A stretch of 64,000 nt of DNA from the NCBI GenBank assembly GCA_963755335.1, contig CAVWJW010000004.1, positions 496,001-560,000 on the forward strand, in the 5' to 3' direction. Position 1 is the stretch's first letter; each line of letters begins with the position of its first letter. The DNA is from UBA10649 sp963755335 (lineage in GTDB: Bacteria > Actinomycetota > Actinomycetes > S36-B12). Under the pieces are notes generated by a model, which worked only from the letters and a program-made list of their open reading frames with translations, searched no databases and was not told where the DNA came from. A program made the position numbers and the translations under genes. Positions 46,533 through 56,498 of this stretch are shown here, piece by piece.

Positions 46533-48073
46533 GCTGCGCTCCCCTCGCCTTTGTTCGCGATGTAGTCGATCAGGTCGGTCAGGTCGACTTCGCTGGAATC
46601 GAGCTCACCGATGGCACGGCGATCTCTCATCACGAGCACTCGCTGCGCAAGACGGAGTACCTCTTCGAGTTCCGAGGAGATGAAGATGACCGAGAGGCCC
46701 GCGGCGGACAGTTCGGCGACCTTGCGCTGGATGTCGGCCTTTGCGCCGACGTCGATGCCACGCGTGGGCTCATCCAGAATGATCAGTTGGGGGGCGGTCG
46801 CCAGCCAACGGGCGAGAAGGACCTTCTGCTGGTTCCCGCCGGAGAGGGTGGAGGCGATGGCGTTGGGGTTCGCCGGACGTACGCCCAGGGCATCCATGTA
46901 CTCGCCGACCACCGCGTCCATCTCGGCCTTGCGGATCTTGTGCCGCCATCCGCGCCGGGCCTGGATTCCCAGGACGATGTTCTCCGCGACGGTGAGGTCG
47001 GACACGATCCCTTCTCCGCGACGATCCTCTGACGAGAACGCGATTCGGCGCTCGATCGCCTGACGTGGGGATGCCATCTTCGCCGGATCGCCGTTAACCG
47101 CGATGGAACCTGAGTCTGCGCGGTCGGCGCCGTAGAGCAGTCTGACGAGTTCCGTTCGCCCAGAGCCCAGCAAGCCTGCCAAACCCAGGACCTCCCCGCT
47201 GAAGACCTCGAGGTCGGCGGGCTCAAGGAATCCCTGACGTCCGACCTGTTGGGCCTTGAGCACGGGAACGCCAGTGCGATTGATCTCGCGGTTTGAGGCC
47301 GTCGAGATTGCCTCCAGATCGTCCAGTTCGCGTCCGATCATCTTGGTGACGAGTTCGCCGCGAGGGAGATCCTCGATCGGGTACTCGCCCACTAGTCGAC
47401 CGTTCCGCAGCACGGTGACGAAGTCGGCGATCTCGTACACCTGCTCGAGGAAGTGGCTCACGAACAGAATCGCGACACCCGTGGCGCGCAGTTCTCGGAC
47501 CACAGCGAACAGGCGCTCGACCTCACCTCGATCGAGACTGGACGTGGGTTCGTCCAGGATCAGCACCCTGGAGTCGAGCACCATGGCCCGACTGATTGCC
47601 ACCAACTGCTGGATGGCCAGCGAGTGGCTGGAGAGCGTCGTACGGGTGTCGATAGTCAGTCCGAGACTCGCGAGGTGCTCTCTGGCCCGCACGTGCACGG
47701 CCTTCCAGTCGATTCGGCCGCCGCGTCGCGGTTCATGCCCCAGCATCACGTTCTCACCGACGGACAGGTTCGGGCAGAGGTTCACCTCTTGATAGACGGT
47801 GGAGATCCCTGCGGCTTGAGCGTCGGAGGTGTTGCGGAAGATCACGGGGTTGCCGGCCACGGTGATGGTGCCTGAGTCGATTGCGTAGACACCGGTGAGC
47901 GCCTTGATCAGGGTGGATTTCCCAGCGCCGTTCTCGCCCATGAGTGCGTGAATCTCGCCAGAACGCAGGAAGAAGTCCACGCTGTCGAGGGCGAGAACCC
48001 CGGGGAAGCTGATGGTGATGCCCCGCATCTCGACGATCGTGGGACCGGCCTGGTTCTTGCTCACGTCTGCCAC
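46529..48073 (-). CDS. ytfR: Sugar ABC transporter ATP-binding protein (two-domain, YtfR type)
   Basis: 514 residues with two fused ABC domains, normal for CUT2 systems. First domain: MGENGAGKSTLIKALTG, VLILDEPTSSLDRGEV. Second domain: AGLLGSGRTELVRLLYG (degenerate Walker A), TLSGGNQQKVLLARWL and LIILDEPTRGIDVGAKADI. GTG 48073, with a further in-frame GTG nine bases on as an alternative. Energises the YtfT/YjfF channel. Confidence 0.92.
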   Translation of the reverse strand: MADVSKNQAGPTIVEMRGITISFPGVLALDSVDFFLRSGEIHALMGENGAGKSTLIKALTGVYAIDSGTITVAGNPVIFRNTSDAQAAGISTVYQEVNLCPNLSVGENVMLGHEPRRGGRIDWKAVHVRAREHLASLGLTIDTRTTLSSHSLAIQQLVAISRAMVLDSRVLILDEPTSSLDRGEVERLFAVVRELRATGVAILFVSHFLEQVYEIADFVTVLRNGRLVGEYPIEDLPRGELVTKMIGRELDDLEAISTASNREINRTGVPVLKAQQVGRQGFLEPADLEVFSGEVLGLAGLLGSGRTELVRLLYGADRADSGSIAVNGDPAKMASPRQAIERRIAFSSEDRRGEGIVSDLTVAENIVLGIQARRGWRHKIRKAEMDAVVGEYMDALGVRPANPNAIASTLSGGNQQKVLLARWLATAPQLIILDEPTRGIDVGAKADIQRKVAELSAAGLSVIFISSELEEVLRLAQRVLVMRDRRAIGELDSSEVDLTDLIDYIANKGEGSAA

Positions 48074-48093
48074 CTCTCAGTGTGTGTGGGCAC

Positions 48094-48129
48094 CGATCGG
48101 GGGGGCCGGTCTGCCGGCCCCCCCGATCG
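48094..48129 (-). terminator. Perfect 16-bp hairpin between ytfQ and ytfR
   Basis: Arms 48,094-48,109 and 48,114-48,129 are exact complements (CGATCG, seven G in a row, CCGG) around a TCTG loop. As in the xyloside operon, a strong hairpin follows the binding-protein gene inside the operon, fitting partial termination or 3' protection. Confidence 0.75.
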
Positions 48130-48164
48130 CGCGATCACCAGTCGCTCACGTTAGTGCGGCTGTG

Positions 48165-49214
48165 TCAGTACTTGCGCGAATCGAGTACAGCAGCGGCCTG
48201 ATCCTGCGTGAAGTTTCCGTCCTCCACGAAGTTCGCCTTCTCCACTGGATTCCCCGCAAGCACGTCCTTGACCAGGCCCGCGGCGAGTTCGCCCAGCAGC
48301 GGGTTGCACTCGACGATGTAGTTGATCTTGCCCGCGGCAAGAGCAGCCATACCGTCGTGGACCGCATCGATCGAGATGATGTTGATGTCCTTGCCGGGCA
48401 CCGCGCCCGCGGCCTCGATCGCTTCGATGGCACCCAGTGCCATGTCGTCGTTGTGCGCGAATACCAGGTCGATGCCGTCTGCCCCGTACTTCTGCAGGAA
48501 GCCCTCCATGACCTTCTTGCCACCGTCCCGGGTGAAGTCGCCGGTCTGGGAGTCGATCTTCTGGATCTTGCTCCCAGCGATGGCCTCGTCGAAGCCAGCG
48601 GCCCGGTCATTCGCCGGAGCAGAGCCCGTGGTGCCCTCGAGCACGACCATCTTCGTGTCCTTGTCGCCGTACTGCTCCTTTGCCCACGTTCCGGCGGTCA
48701 CGCCCTCCTTCTTGAAGTCGAGACCAACCCAGCTCGCGAAGAGCGTGTCTGGGGCCGAGACCGTGCGGTCTTCGAGGACGACCGGGATCTTCGCGTCGGC
48801 TGCCTCCTTCAGCACGCCGTCCCATCCGTCGGCGACGATCGGGGACATCACGATCGCGTCGACCTTCTGGTTGATGAACGAGCGGACCGCAGCGATCTGG
48901 GCAGCCGGATCGTTGTCGGCGGCGTTGAAGGTCAGATCAAAGCCGTTGGCCGCCGAGAAGGCTGCCTTCATGGACTCCGTGTTCGCCGAACGCCAGCCGC
49001 TCTCCGACCCCGTCTGGGCGAACCCGACCTTGATCGGCGCTCCGCTTGTCGATGCGGGCGCACTCGCGGCGGCTGAGGCGGCCGAGCTCGCAGCTGTTGA
49101 GGCGGCGGCAGAACTGCTCGAAGACGAGCTCGTGCTGCTGCCGCAGGCGGTGAGCGCGAGGGCTAGCGTCGCGACCCCCGCAACGATCATCTTCGTTCGG
49201 TTGATAAGTACCAC
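48165..49214 (-). CDS. ytfQ: Sugar ABC transporter substrate-binding lipoprotein (YtfQ-like)
   Basis: 349 residues. Lipobox LTAC near residue 19-22, Ser/Ala linker, then a type I periplasmic binding fold (IKVGFAQTGSESGWRSANTE, VDAIVMSPIVADGW, LVFAHNDDMALGAIEAIE). GTG 49214 is chosen for TAGGAGG six bases upstream; a longer open frame lacks a signal peptide. The context of araB-araD-araA across the divergent promoter suggests L-arabinose binding. Confidence 0.9.
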   Translation of the reverse strand: MVLINRTKMIVAGVATLALALTACGSSTSSSSSSSAAASTAASSAASAAASAPASTSGAPIKVGFAQTGSESGWRSANTESMKAAFSAANGFDLTFNAADNDPAAQIAAVRSFINQKVDAIVMSPIVADGWDGVLKEAADAKIPVVLEDRTVSAPDTLFASWVGLDFKKEGVTAGTWAKEQYGDKDTKMVVLEGTTGSAPANDRAAGFDEAIAGSKIQKIDSQTGDFTRDGGKKVMEGFLQKYGADGIDLVFAHNDDMALGAIEAIEAAGAVPGKDINIISIDAVHDGMAALAAGKINYIVECNPLLGELAAGLVKDVLAGNPVEKANFVEDGNFTQDQAAAVLDSRKY

Positions 49215-49318
49215 GTTGGTCCTCCTAAGCACGTCGTCATCTGATCGACGGGATGGACTTCTGTCAGCTGCTCCGGGAAGTCGGGGCGGCGGGCAGGCAG
49301 GGTGGCTGCCTTGGTCGC

Positions 49319-49334
49319 ATGTTAGCGCCAACAT
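49319..49334. promoter_or_regulatory. LacI-type operator, importer-side
   Basis: ATGTTAGCGCCAACAT, palindromic except for one base pair, about 105 bases before ytfQ. Shares TGTTAGCGC with the site at 49,452. Confidence 0.7.
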
Positions 49335-49438
49335 TTTTGGATGTGCGAGATCTTCTTGATCACGTTTTGATTACGTTTCGGGTGCGAAGTCATGTTGCTA
49401 CATCTTGCCAAGTTTGGTTCCATGGTCCGTCGTGGTGC

Positions 49439-49467
49439 TTGACATCGGCATTGTTAGCGCTCACGAT
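49439..49467 (+). promoter_or_regulatory. araB promoter with overlapping LacI-type operator
   Basis: A perfect -35 TTGACA (49,439-49,444) is followed after 17 bases by CACGAT as a weak -10. The operator-like TTGTTAGCGCTCACGA (49,451-49,466) fills the spacer and -10, so repressor binding would block polymerase. The araB start is 29 bases further on. Confidence 0.6.
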
Positions 49468-49495
49468 GGGCGCGCACACGGAGTGAGGAGCATCG

Positions 49496-51172
49496 GTGTC
49501 GGACGGCAGTGAGCGCTATGTGGTGGGAGTGGACTTCGGCTCCCTGTCGGGACGTGTCGTTGTCGTGCGCGTCGCGGACGGAGCCGAGATCGGCTCCGCC
49601 ACCCACGAGTACGCGCATGGGGTACTGGATCGAGTCCTTCCCGACGGGGCGACGCTGCTCGCACCGGAGTGGGCCCTTCAAGTCCCCCAGGACTACGTGG
49701 ATGTCCTCCGGTTCGCCGTGCCGGCTGCCCTCGCGGCAACTGGCGTGGACCCAGCCAAGGTCATCGGCATCGGCACGGACTTCACCGCCTGCACGATGGT
49801 CCCCGTCAAATCCGATGGGACGCCACTGAACGAGATCCCCGAGTTTGCGGCCAATCCCCACGCTTTCGTCAAGTTGTGGAAGCATCATGCAGCCCAGCCA
49901 CAGGCCGACCGAATCAACGCTGTGGCTCACTTGCGTGGTGAGCCATGGATCGCAAGATACGGCGGCCTGATCTCCTCCGAGTGGGAGTTCGCCAAAGGAC
50001 TGCAAATTCTTGAGGAGGCCCCAGAGGTATACGAGGCCATGGACAAGTGGGTCGAGGCGGCGGACTGGATTGTATGGAAGCTCAGCGGCGAGTATGTGCG
50101 GAACGCCTGCACGGCGGGATACAAGGGCATCCTCCAGGACGGCCAGTATCCATCGAGGGACTTCCTCGCGGAGCTCAACCCGCGATTCGCGGACTTCGTC
50201 ACGGACAAGGTCGAGCATCCGATCGGGCAACTCGGCACGAAGGCGGGGTGCCTCACGCACGAAGCCGCCGGATGGACGGGTCTGCCCGCCGGGATTGCCG
50301 TCGCCGTGGGCAACGTGGACGCGCACGTCACGGCGCCCGCCGCGCGGGCGATCGCTCCCGGGCAGATGGTTGCGATCATGGGCACATCCACGTGCCACGT
50401 CATTAACGGCACTTCGCTGCATGAGGTTCCCGGCATGTGCGGCGTTGTCGACGGAGGCATCACCGAGGGTCTTTGGGGTTACGAAGCCGGTCAGAGCGGA
50501 GTCGGGGACATCTTCGGGTGGTTCGTAGACAACTGCATACCCGCGGAGTACGAGGCGGCGGCGGCCGAGCGCGGCATGGGCATCCATGAGTACCTGACTG
50601 CGCTGGCCCAACTGCAGGAGGTTGGCGAGCACGGCCTGGTCGCCCTGGACTGGCATAGCGGGAACCGCTCCGTCCTCGTCGACCACGAACTTTCCGGTGT
50701 CATGGTCGGGCAGACGCTGCTCACCCGCCCAGAGGATCAGTACCGAGCGCTCATGGAGGCGACCGCCTTCGGCACCCGTCGCATTATCGAAGAATTCAAT
50801 GAGTCCGGTGTCCCGGTTACCGAACTCATCGTCGCTGGGGGATTGTTGAAGAACGCCTTCCTCATGCAGACCTATGCCGACGTCACGAAGCTCCCGCTGA
50901 GCACGGTCGCATCAAGTCAAGGCCCCGCGTTGGGGTCGGCTATCCATGCAGCCGTTGCTGCCGGCGCTTACGCCAACGTCGCGGATGCGTCCGAAGCGAT
51001 GGGCCGCTCCAACAAGGGTGTCTATCAGCCGAACCCCGATGTCGCCGAGGCATACGACGCTCTCTACGCCGACTATCTCCTGCTGCACGACTACTTCGGT
51101 CGCGGAACGAATGACGTCATGCACCGGCTCAAGGCACGCAAGCGCGCCATCGCGGAAGGACGTCGGTCGTGA
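49496..51172 (+). CDS. araB: Ribulokinase
   Basis: 558 residues, FGGY kinase phosphorylating L-ribulose. VVGVDFGSLSGRVVVV, IGTDFTACTMVPV, MGTSTCHVINGTSLHEVPGM and VAGGLLKNAFLMQTYAD are ribulokinase-typical; TDFT and GTSTCH mark AraB among FGGY kinases. GTG 49496 has GTGAGGAG upstream. First gene of the araB-araD-araA operon; its stop overlaps araD. Confidence 0.94.
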   Translation: MSDGSERYVVGVDFGSLSGRVVVVRVADGAEIGSATHEYAHGVLDRVLPDGATLLAPEWALQVPQDYVDVLRFAVPAALAATGVDPAKVIGIGTDFTACTMVPVKSDGTPLNEIPEFAANPHAFVKLWKHHAAQPQADRINAVAHLRGEPWIARYGGLISSEWEFAKGLQILEEAPEVYEAMDKWVEAADWIVWKLSGEYVRNACTAGYKGILQDGQYPSRDFLAELNPRFADFVTDKVEHPIGQLGTKAGCLTHEAAGWTGLPAGIAVAVGNVDAHVTAPAARAIAPGQMVAIMGTSTCHVINGTSLHEVPGMCGVVDGGITEGLWGYEAGQSGVGDIFGWFVDNCIPAEYEAAAAERGMGIHEYLTALAQLQEVGEHGLVALDWHSGNRSVLVDHELSGVMVGQTLLTRPEDQYRALMEATAFGTRRIIEEFNESGVPVTELIVAGGLLKNAFLMQTYADVTKLPLSTVASSQGPALGSAIHAAVAAGAYANVADASEAMGRSNKGVYQPNPDVAEAYDALYADYLLLHDYFGRGTNDVMHRLKARKRAIAEGRRS

Positions 51173-51844
51173 ATGACGTATCTCGATCCATCACCGCTCT
51201 GCGCGAGGTGGTGTGCGTCTTGAACCAGGACCTTCCACGTCACGGTCTTGTGGTCTGGACCGCGGGCAACGTTTCGGGACGAGTTCCGGGACAGGAGCTC
51301 ATGGTCATCAAGCCGTCCGGAATGAGTTTCGACGAGCTCACGCCGGGGAGCATGGTTGTGACAGACCTGAACGGCGTCGTCGTGGAAGGGGACCTGACGC
51401 CGTCGTCGGACACCGGCACCCACGCATACGTGTACCGCCACATGCCGGACGTCGGGGGCATCGTTCACACGCACTCCACGTACGCGTGCGCGTGGGCCGC
51501 GCGCGGGCAGGCGATCCCGTGCGTGCTGACGATGGTGGCCGACGAGTTCGGCGGGGACGTCCCCGTCGGCCCCTTTGCCCTGATCGGCGACGAAGCGATC
51601 GGGGAAGGCATCGTGGCCACCTTGAGCGACAGCAGATCACCGGCGGTGCTCATGCAGAACCACGGCCCCTTCACGATCGGCAAGGACGCGCGAGTCGGCC
51701 GTCAAGGCCGCCGTGATGCTCGAGGAAGTCGCCAAGGCAGTGCACCACGCCTACGCGCTCGGCGTACCGATTCCGATCCCCCAATCTGACATCGATCACC
51801 TCAGTGACCGGTACCGGAGCGTCTATGGACAGAGGCAGGAGTGA
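51169..51844 (+). CDS. araD: L-ribulose-5-phosphate 4-epimerase, frameshifted
   Basis: Class II aldolase-fold epimerase giving D-xylulose 5-phosphate. NVSGRVPGQELMVIKPSG and SDTGTHAYVYRHMPDVGGI, then the Zn ligands in VHTHSTYAC and in LMQNHGPFTIGKDA. At 51,689-51,692 one extra base breaks the frame. The continuation SAVKAAVMLEEVAKAVHHAY runs on to a stop at 51,842-51,844, overlapping araA. Joined length is about 224 residues, normal. Either the arabinose pathway is broken here or the base is an error. Confidence 0.88.
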
Positions 51845-53356
51845 TGAAGGTGCCCAGCAATGGCAGCAAGTCGGTCTGGTTTCTCACCGGGAGCCAGCAC
51901 CTCTATGGGCCTGAGATCCTCCAGCAGGTGGCCGAACAGTCGCAGCGGATAGTCGACGAACTGAACGTGCAACGTTCCATCACCACCTCGATCATCCCCA
52001 AGCCAGTGCTCACCGACGCAGCAGCCATCCGGCGCATCATGATCGACGCGAACTCCGATGACGGCTGTGTCGGCGTCATCGCCTGGATGCACACGTTCAG
52101 TCCCGCGAAGATGTGGATCTCCGGGCTTGACGCTCTTCGGAAGCCCCTGCTGCACCTTCATACGCAGGCCAATCGCGACCTGCCGTGGTCCACCATCGAC
52201 ATGGACTTCATGAACCTGAACCAGGCCGCCCACGGCGACCGAGAGTTCGGCTTCATTCAGACGCGGATGGGTGTGACCCGCAAGACGGTGTCGGGTCACG
52301 TGTCGGATCCGTCAGTGTCGGCAAGGATCGGCGAATGGGTGGTGGCCGCCAAAGGGGCGGCCGCGATCCGCTCCATGCGACTCGCGCGTTTCGGCGACAA
52401 CATGCGCAATGTTGCCGTCACCGAAGGTGACAAGGTAGAGGCCGAGATCCGGTTCGGCGTCTCAGTGAATACCTATGGAGTATCTGAACTCGTTGAGGTC
52501 GTCGACGCGCAGGCGGACGCTGATGTGACGACGCTGTGTGAAGAGTACGACGACATCTACCAGGTCAGCCCCGAACTGCGCTGCGACGGGGATCGCCATG
52601 AGTCTCTCCGCTACGGGGCCCGCGATCGAGCTTGGACTTCGGGCCTTTCTGAACGACGGGGGATTCAGCGCGTTCACGACGAACTTCGAGGATCTTGGCG
52701 GCCTGAAGCAGCTACCAGGGCTGGGCGTCCAGCGCCTGATGGCCGACGGCTTCGGATTCGGCGGGGAGGGCGACTGGAAGACCTCCGTGATGCTGCGCAC
52801 CCTCAAGGCGGCGTCGGAAGGCATGCCGGGCGGCACCTCCTTCATGGAGGACTACACGTACAACCTCGCTCCGGGCTGCGAGAGGATCCTGGGGGCGCAC
52901 ATGCTGGAGGTGTGCCCGTCCATCGCGGCTGGGAAGCCCAAGTTGGAGATCCATCCGCTCGGCATCGGAAACCGGGAGGATCCCGTCAGGCTGGTCTTCG
53001 ACGCAGCACCCGGGCCGGGAGTGGTCCTTGGCATCAATGACATGGGCGATCGATTCAGGCTCGTGGCCAACGAAATCGAGGTGGTGGAGCCTGACGAGCC
53101 GCTGCCCAGACTGCCGGTGGCACGGGCGGTGTGGAAGCCCGCTCCAGACCTCCGAACCTCGACAGAGGCGTGGCTTACGGCTGGGGGGCCACACCACACC
53201 GTGTTGTCGACCGCGCTGACAACCGAGCACTTGTTCGATCTCGCAGGAATCCTTGGGACCGAACTCGTGGTCATCGACTCCGAAACGACGATGCGCCAGT
53301 TCGTTAAGGAACTGCGGTGGAACTCTGCCTTCTATCGACTCGCTCAAGGGTTGTGA
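51841..53356 (+). CDS. araA: L-arabinose isomerase, frameshifted
   Basis: Converts L-arabinose to L-ribulose with Mn. WFLTGSQHLYGPEILQQVAE, GVIAWMHTFSPAKMWISGL, HLHTQANRDLPWSTIDMDFM and FGDNMRNVAVTEGDKVEAEI are diagnostic. At about 52,621-52,626 the frame shifts by one base within HESLRYGAR, and IELGLRAFLNDGGFSAFTTN continues in the next frame with the remaining conserved end (FMEDYTYNLAPGCERILGAH). Joined length is about 504 residues, as expected. GTG 51841 or ATG 51844. Confidence 0.9.
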
Positions 53357-53426
53357 GGCGAGTCCCACTAGAATTCCGCCGAAGCGCGCCGCGACCCACT
53401 CTCCAAACGCACGGCGAGGTGAACCC

Positions 53427-54440
53427 GTGACCGTCAGCCCGAATCGTGCTCCCTCGATGGCTGACGTGGCAGCAGTCGCCGGTGTTTCGCATCAGACAGT
53501 GTCGAGGGTTCTGAACGACCATCCCAACGTGCGTGAGCGCACCCGCCTGCGGGTGCGAGCGGCGGTCGAGGAACTCGGATATCGACCCAACTTGGCGGCG
53601 CGGACGCTGGCGCGGGGGCACGGGAATCTGATCGGCGTTGTCGCTCAGACGTCGACGCAGTACGGACCGGTCGCGATGCGAACCTCGATTGAGGAGTCCG
53701 CGGCTGAGATGGGGTTCGGCGTGAGTGTGGAGACCGTCCGGACGCTCGACCATGCCAGTCTCGTTGAGGCCGTCCATCGAAACCTTGATCACGGCGTGCG
53801 GGGCATGGTCATCGTGGCGCCGGTGCCGGCGCTGCTGGGAGCGCTCGACGCGGTGCCGCCCGGCTTTCCGCTTGTCCAGATTGATGGGGCCGGCAGCCAG
53901 GAGGTGCCCTCGGCCGGCGTCGATCAGCTCAAAGGTGCCACCTTGGCAACTCAGTACCTGCTGGACTCCGGGCACAAGACGGTCTGGCACGTGAGTGGGC
54001 CAGAGCAATCGTTCAACGGACGCGATCGAAAGGCCGCCTGGCAGGCGACCCTGGAGCGGGCGCGCGTCGAGGTGCCGCCGGCATTCACCGGGGACTGGAC
54101 CGCTGAGTCAGGGTACGAAGCAGCGATGATGCTCGCCCGCATCTCGGGCGTCTCTGCCGTCTTCGCAGGCAACGATCAGATGGCACTCGGTCTGATCAGC
54201 GGCTTGAAGCGACGCAAGATCCTTGTCCCACGCGACGTCAGCGTCGTCGGATTCGACGACATTCCAGAGGCCGCCTATTACGAACCTCCGCTGACGACGA
54301 TTCGTCAGGACTTCCTGGAAGTGGCTCGGCGGGGCCTCGCCTCGCTCGTTGCTCAGATGGATGGCACGGAGGTTCCCTTCCCGGATCTGGTGGAACCCGA
54401 ACTGGTCATCCGCAAGAGCGTCTCCGCGCCCCGGCGGTAG
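53427..54440 (+). CDS. LacI-family regulator of the arabinose locus
   Basis: 337 residues. HTH ADVAAVAGVSHQTVSRVLND, hinge YRPNLAARTLARG, then a sugar-binding-protein-like effector domain (GMVIVAPVPALLGAL, ISGVSAVFAGNDQMALGLIS, DVSVVGFDDIPEAAYYEPPL). GTG 53427 has GAGGTG five bases upstream. It follows araA and probably binds the two TGTTAGCGC sites at 49.3-49.5 kb. Confidence 0.88.
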   Translation: MTVSPNRAPSMADVAAVAGVSHQTVSRVLNDHPNVRERTRLRVRAAVEELGYRPNLAARTLARGHGNLIGVVAQTSTQYGPVAMRTSIEESAAEMGFGVSVETVRTLDHASLVEAVHRNLDHGVRGMVIVAPVPALLGALDAVPPGFPLVQIDGAGSQEVPSAGVDQLKGATLATQYLLDSGHKTVWHVSGPEQSFNGRDRKAAWQATLERARVEVPPAFTGDWTAESGYEAAMMLARISGVSAVFAGNDQMALGLISGLKRRKILVPRDVSVVGFDDIPEAAYYEPPLTTIRQDFLEVARRGLASLVAQMDGTEVPFPDLVEPELVIRKSVSAPRR

Positions 54441-54990
54441 CCCAAACTGGACCAGCGACTGACGATCGCGCTCGGATAGTCCCTAATGCGTCGAGCGGGA
54501 AGCCGATGCGCGCAGGAATGTCTCCTCGGGCGGAGGCGACAGCTCCTGCACAGGCCCCCAATGGAACGGCCCCCGCCGTGACGAGGACCGCTCTGCCGCG
54601 TAGTGCGGCTGTTCGGAACAGCGAGAACGCTTCCTGTTACAAGGGTGGGCCGCACTCACCGTCCCCCGTAAGCATCTCCCTCCTCGCGTCCGAGCACAAG
54701 GACCGGTCTCTCGTCATGGCACGTTGCGGCAGTGGCCCGCTTGCAAGTCATTGCGCAGCAACAGTTCTCGGGCTGCCAACAGCCAACGTACGGTTCGGTT
54801 AGGGACGTCGGTCCTTCCCTGGCGCCTATTTCGGCCCCTACTCGTTAATCTACGGATCACCAATTCGCAGCCGCTGTGAAATCTGCAGGTCCCGACATCG
54901 CGGACGCTGCGCCCGCCGGATCGTACGGGCGCGTAGTCCGTCGGCTCAGGCCTTCTGAGCTAGCTGTCGCGGAGGACCGTGGTTCGCTCC
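54441..54990. other. 550-base stretch without a supported gene
   Basis: No open frame here has recognisable homology or a ribosome site that stands out. It holds a short palindrome GCTGTTCGGAACAGC near 54,607-54,621. It separates the arabinose locus from the convergent MFS gene. Confidence 0.5.
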
Positions 54991-56286
54991 TCATCGGACG
55001 CCCATGATCGGCAGGATCGCGACGGCTCCGAGGATGGCGAACGCCCCGGCTACGGCATACAGCACCCCGTAGCTGCCGCCACCGATGGCCAGGATGAACG
55101 GGGCCATCGCAGGCGCGACAGCAAAGGGGAGCGCGCCGGCGATATTCATGACGCCGAGGTCCTTGGCGGCAGTGTCCTTGTTCGGCAGGACGTCGACGAC
55201 GAGTGCGAGGTCGACGGCCATGTACATGCCGAAGCCGAGGCCGCTGATGGCCATCCCTACGAGGAAGCCGTTGAAGCCGCTGGCGATGGCGACGACGAAA
55301 AGGGCAAGGCCGTAGACGATTGACGCGGTCAGCACGAACACCTTGCGACGGCCTGTTCGGTCCGACATGCGGCCCCCGATGAGGGACGCGAGGACGAGCG
55401 CGATGGACTGCACGAGCGTGCCGAGGAAGATCTGATGAGCCACGTCACCCTCTGGAGTGCCGAGCTTGTCGAGAAGGTAGTACGCCTGGAACGTCACCAG
55501 GAAGGCGTAGGCCAGGACGAGCAGGAAGCGACTCGTGAACGCCCAGGCGAAGTCCGGGTTCTTCCGCGGATTGACGTAGAAGGTGGCCATGAAGTCCCGC
55601 CGCGACCACGGCGGCCTGAGCGCTGGGGCGAGCCGACGGTCGTTCAGTGTCACTGCGAAGACAAGGATGAAGAACCCTCCGACGGCGCACGGGACCAGGA
55701 ACATGGCGAGTTGGCTGCCGGAGAGCAGTTGAACGAGGAAGGTGGCGGTCACGGACGCGATGGGCAGGCAGACGCCGAGGATTCCGCCCACCTGACCTCG
55801 CTGGGCGACAGGGACCTGATCGGGGAGCACTGCCATCTGCGCCGCGAGCAGCGCGTTGAAGAGCATCTGGGCGATACACCAGCCGACGAGAACCACGGAA
55901 ATGCTCGGGGCCAGTGCGACCACGAGGATGCCCAGGGACCCACCGACGACGCCGATCATCATCCATGGGCGCCGCATTCCCAAGCGAGAAGTCGTCCGGT
56001 CACTCAAGCGGCCGAACAGCGGATTAGCAACGATGGACACCAACGCGCCGATGCCCGTGACCAGGGCCAGGCTGCTCGGCGCCCGCTCGATTCCCACGAG
56101 GGCGTTGACCTTCAACGGCAACGTGACAAGCGCCGGCGCCATGAATACCAGGCTCGTACTCATCATCGCCAAGGCGTATAGGGAGATGAACCCCCATCCG
56201 ACTCGCGGAGCGGCGACTGCTTCGGATCGCTCGACCCGAGTGAGCGAGGAGGTGCTATCTGTGGGAGGGAAGGCGTCGGGCAACAC
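54991..56286 (-). CDS. MFS transporter
   Basis: 431 residues with about 12 hydrophobic segments in two halves. The cytosolic loop NPLFGRLSDRTTSRLGMRRP and its counterpart GGRMSDRTGRRKVF are the MFS signature. The pattern resembles sugar/proton (GPH or SLC45-like) carriers, but the substrate is not predictable. GTG start at 56286. It diverges from the MalT-like regulator, which may control it. Confidence 0.83.
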   Translation of the reverse strand: MLPDAFPPTDSTSSLTRVERSEAVAAPRVGWGFISLYALAMMSTSLVFMAPALVTLPLKVNALVGIERAPSSLALVTGIGALVSIVANPLFGRLSDRTTSRLGMRRPWMMIGVVGGSLGILVVALAPSISVVLVGWCIAQMLFNALLAAQMAVLPDQVPVAQRGQVGGILGVCLPIASVTATFLVQLLSGSQLAMFLVPCAVGGFFILVFAVTLNDRRLAPALRPPWSRRDFMATFYVNPRKNPDFAWAFTSRFLLVLAYAFLVTFQAYYLLDKLGTPEGDVAHQIFLGTLVQSIALVLASLIGGRMSDRTGRRKVFVLTASIVYGLALFVVAIASGFNGFLVGMAISGLGFGMYMAVDLALVVDVLPNKDTAAKDLGVMNIAGALPFAVAPAMAPFILAIGGGSYGVLYAVAGAFAILGAVAILPIMGVR

Positions 56287-56498
56287 GCACTCCTCAAGTC
56301 GGTGTCGACTCGGGCGTCGAAGCCGAGGTGTCGGCGAGCGCTGCCGGCGGACGTGGCGTGATCATGCGCCTGCCGAAGCGTGCCTCTCGCGTGACTGTCC
56401 CCTGAACGCGCATGACTTGTCAATGGCCGTTCCCAGCCGCCCCCGCCTGGGCTATCGTCGGCCCACACCCGACTGCGAATGCCGAGGGGGAGCCGCCG

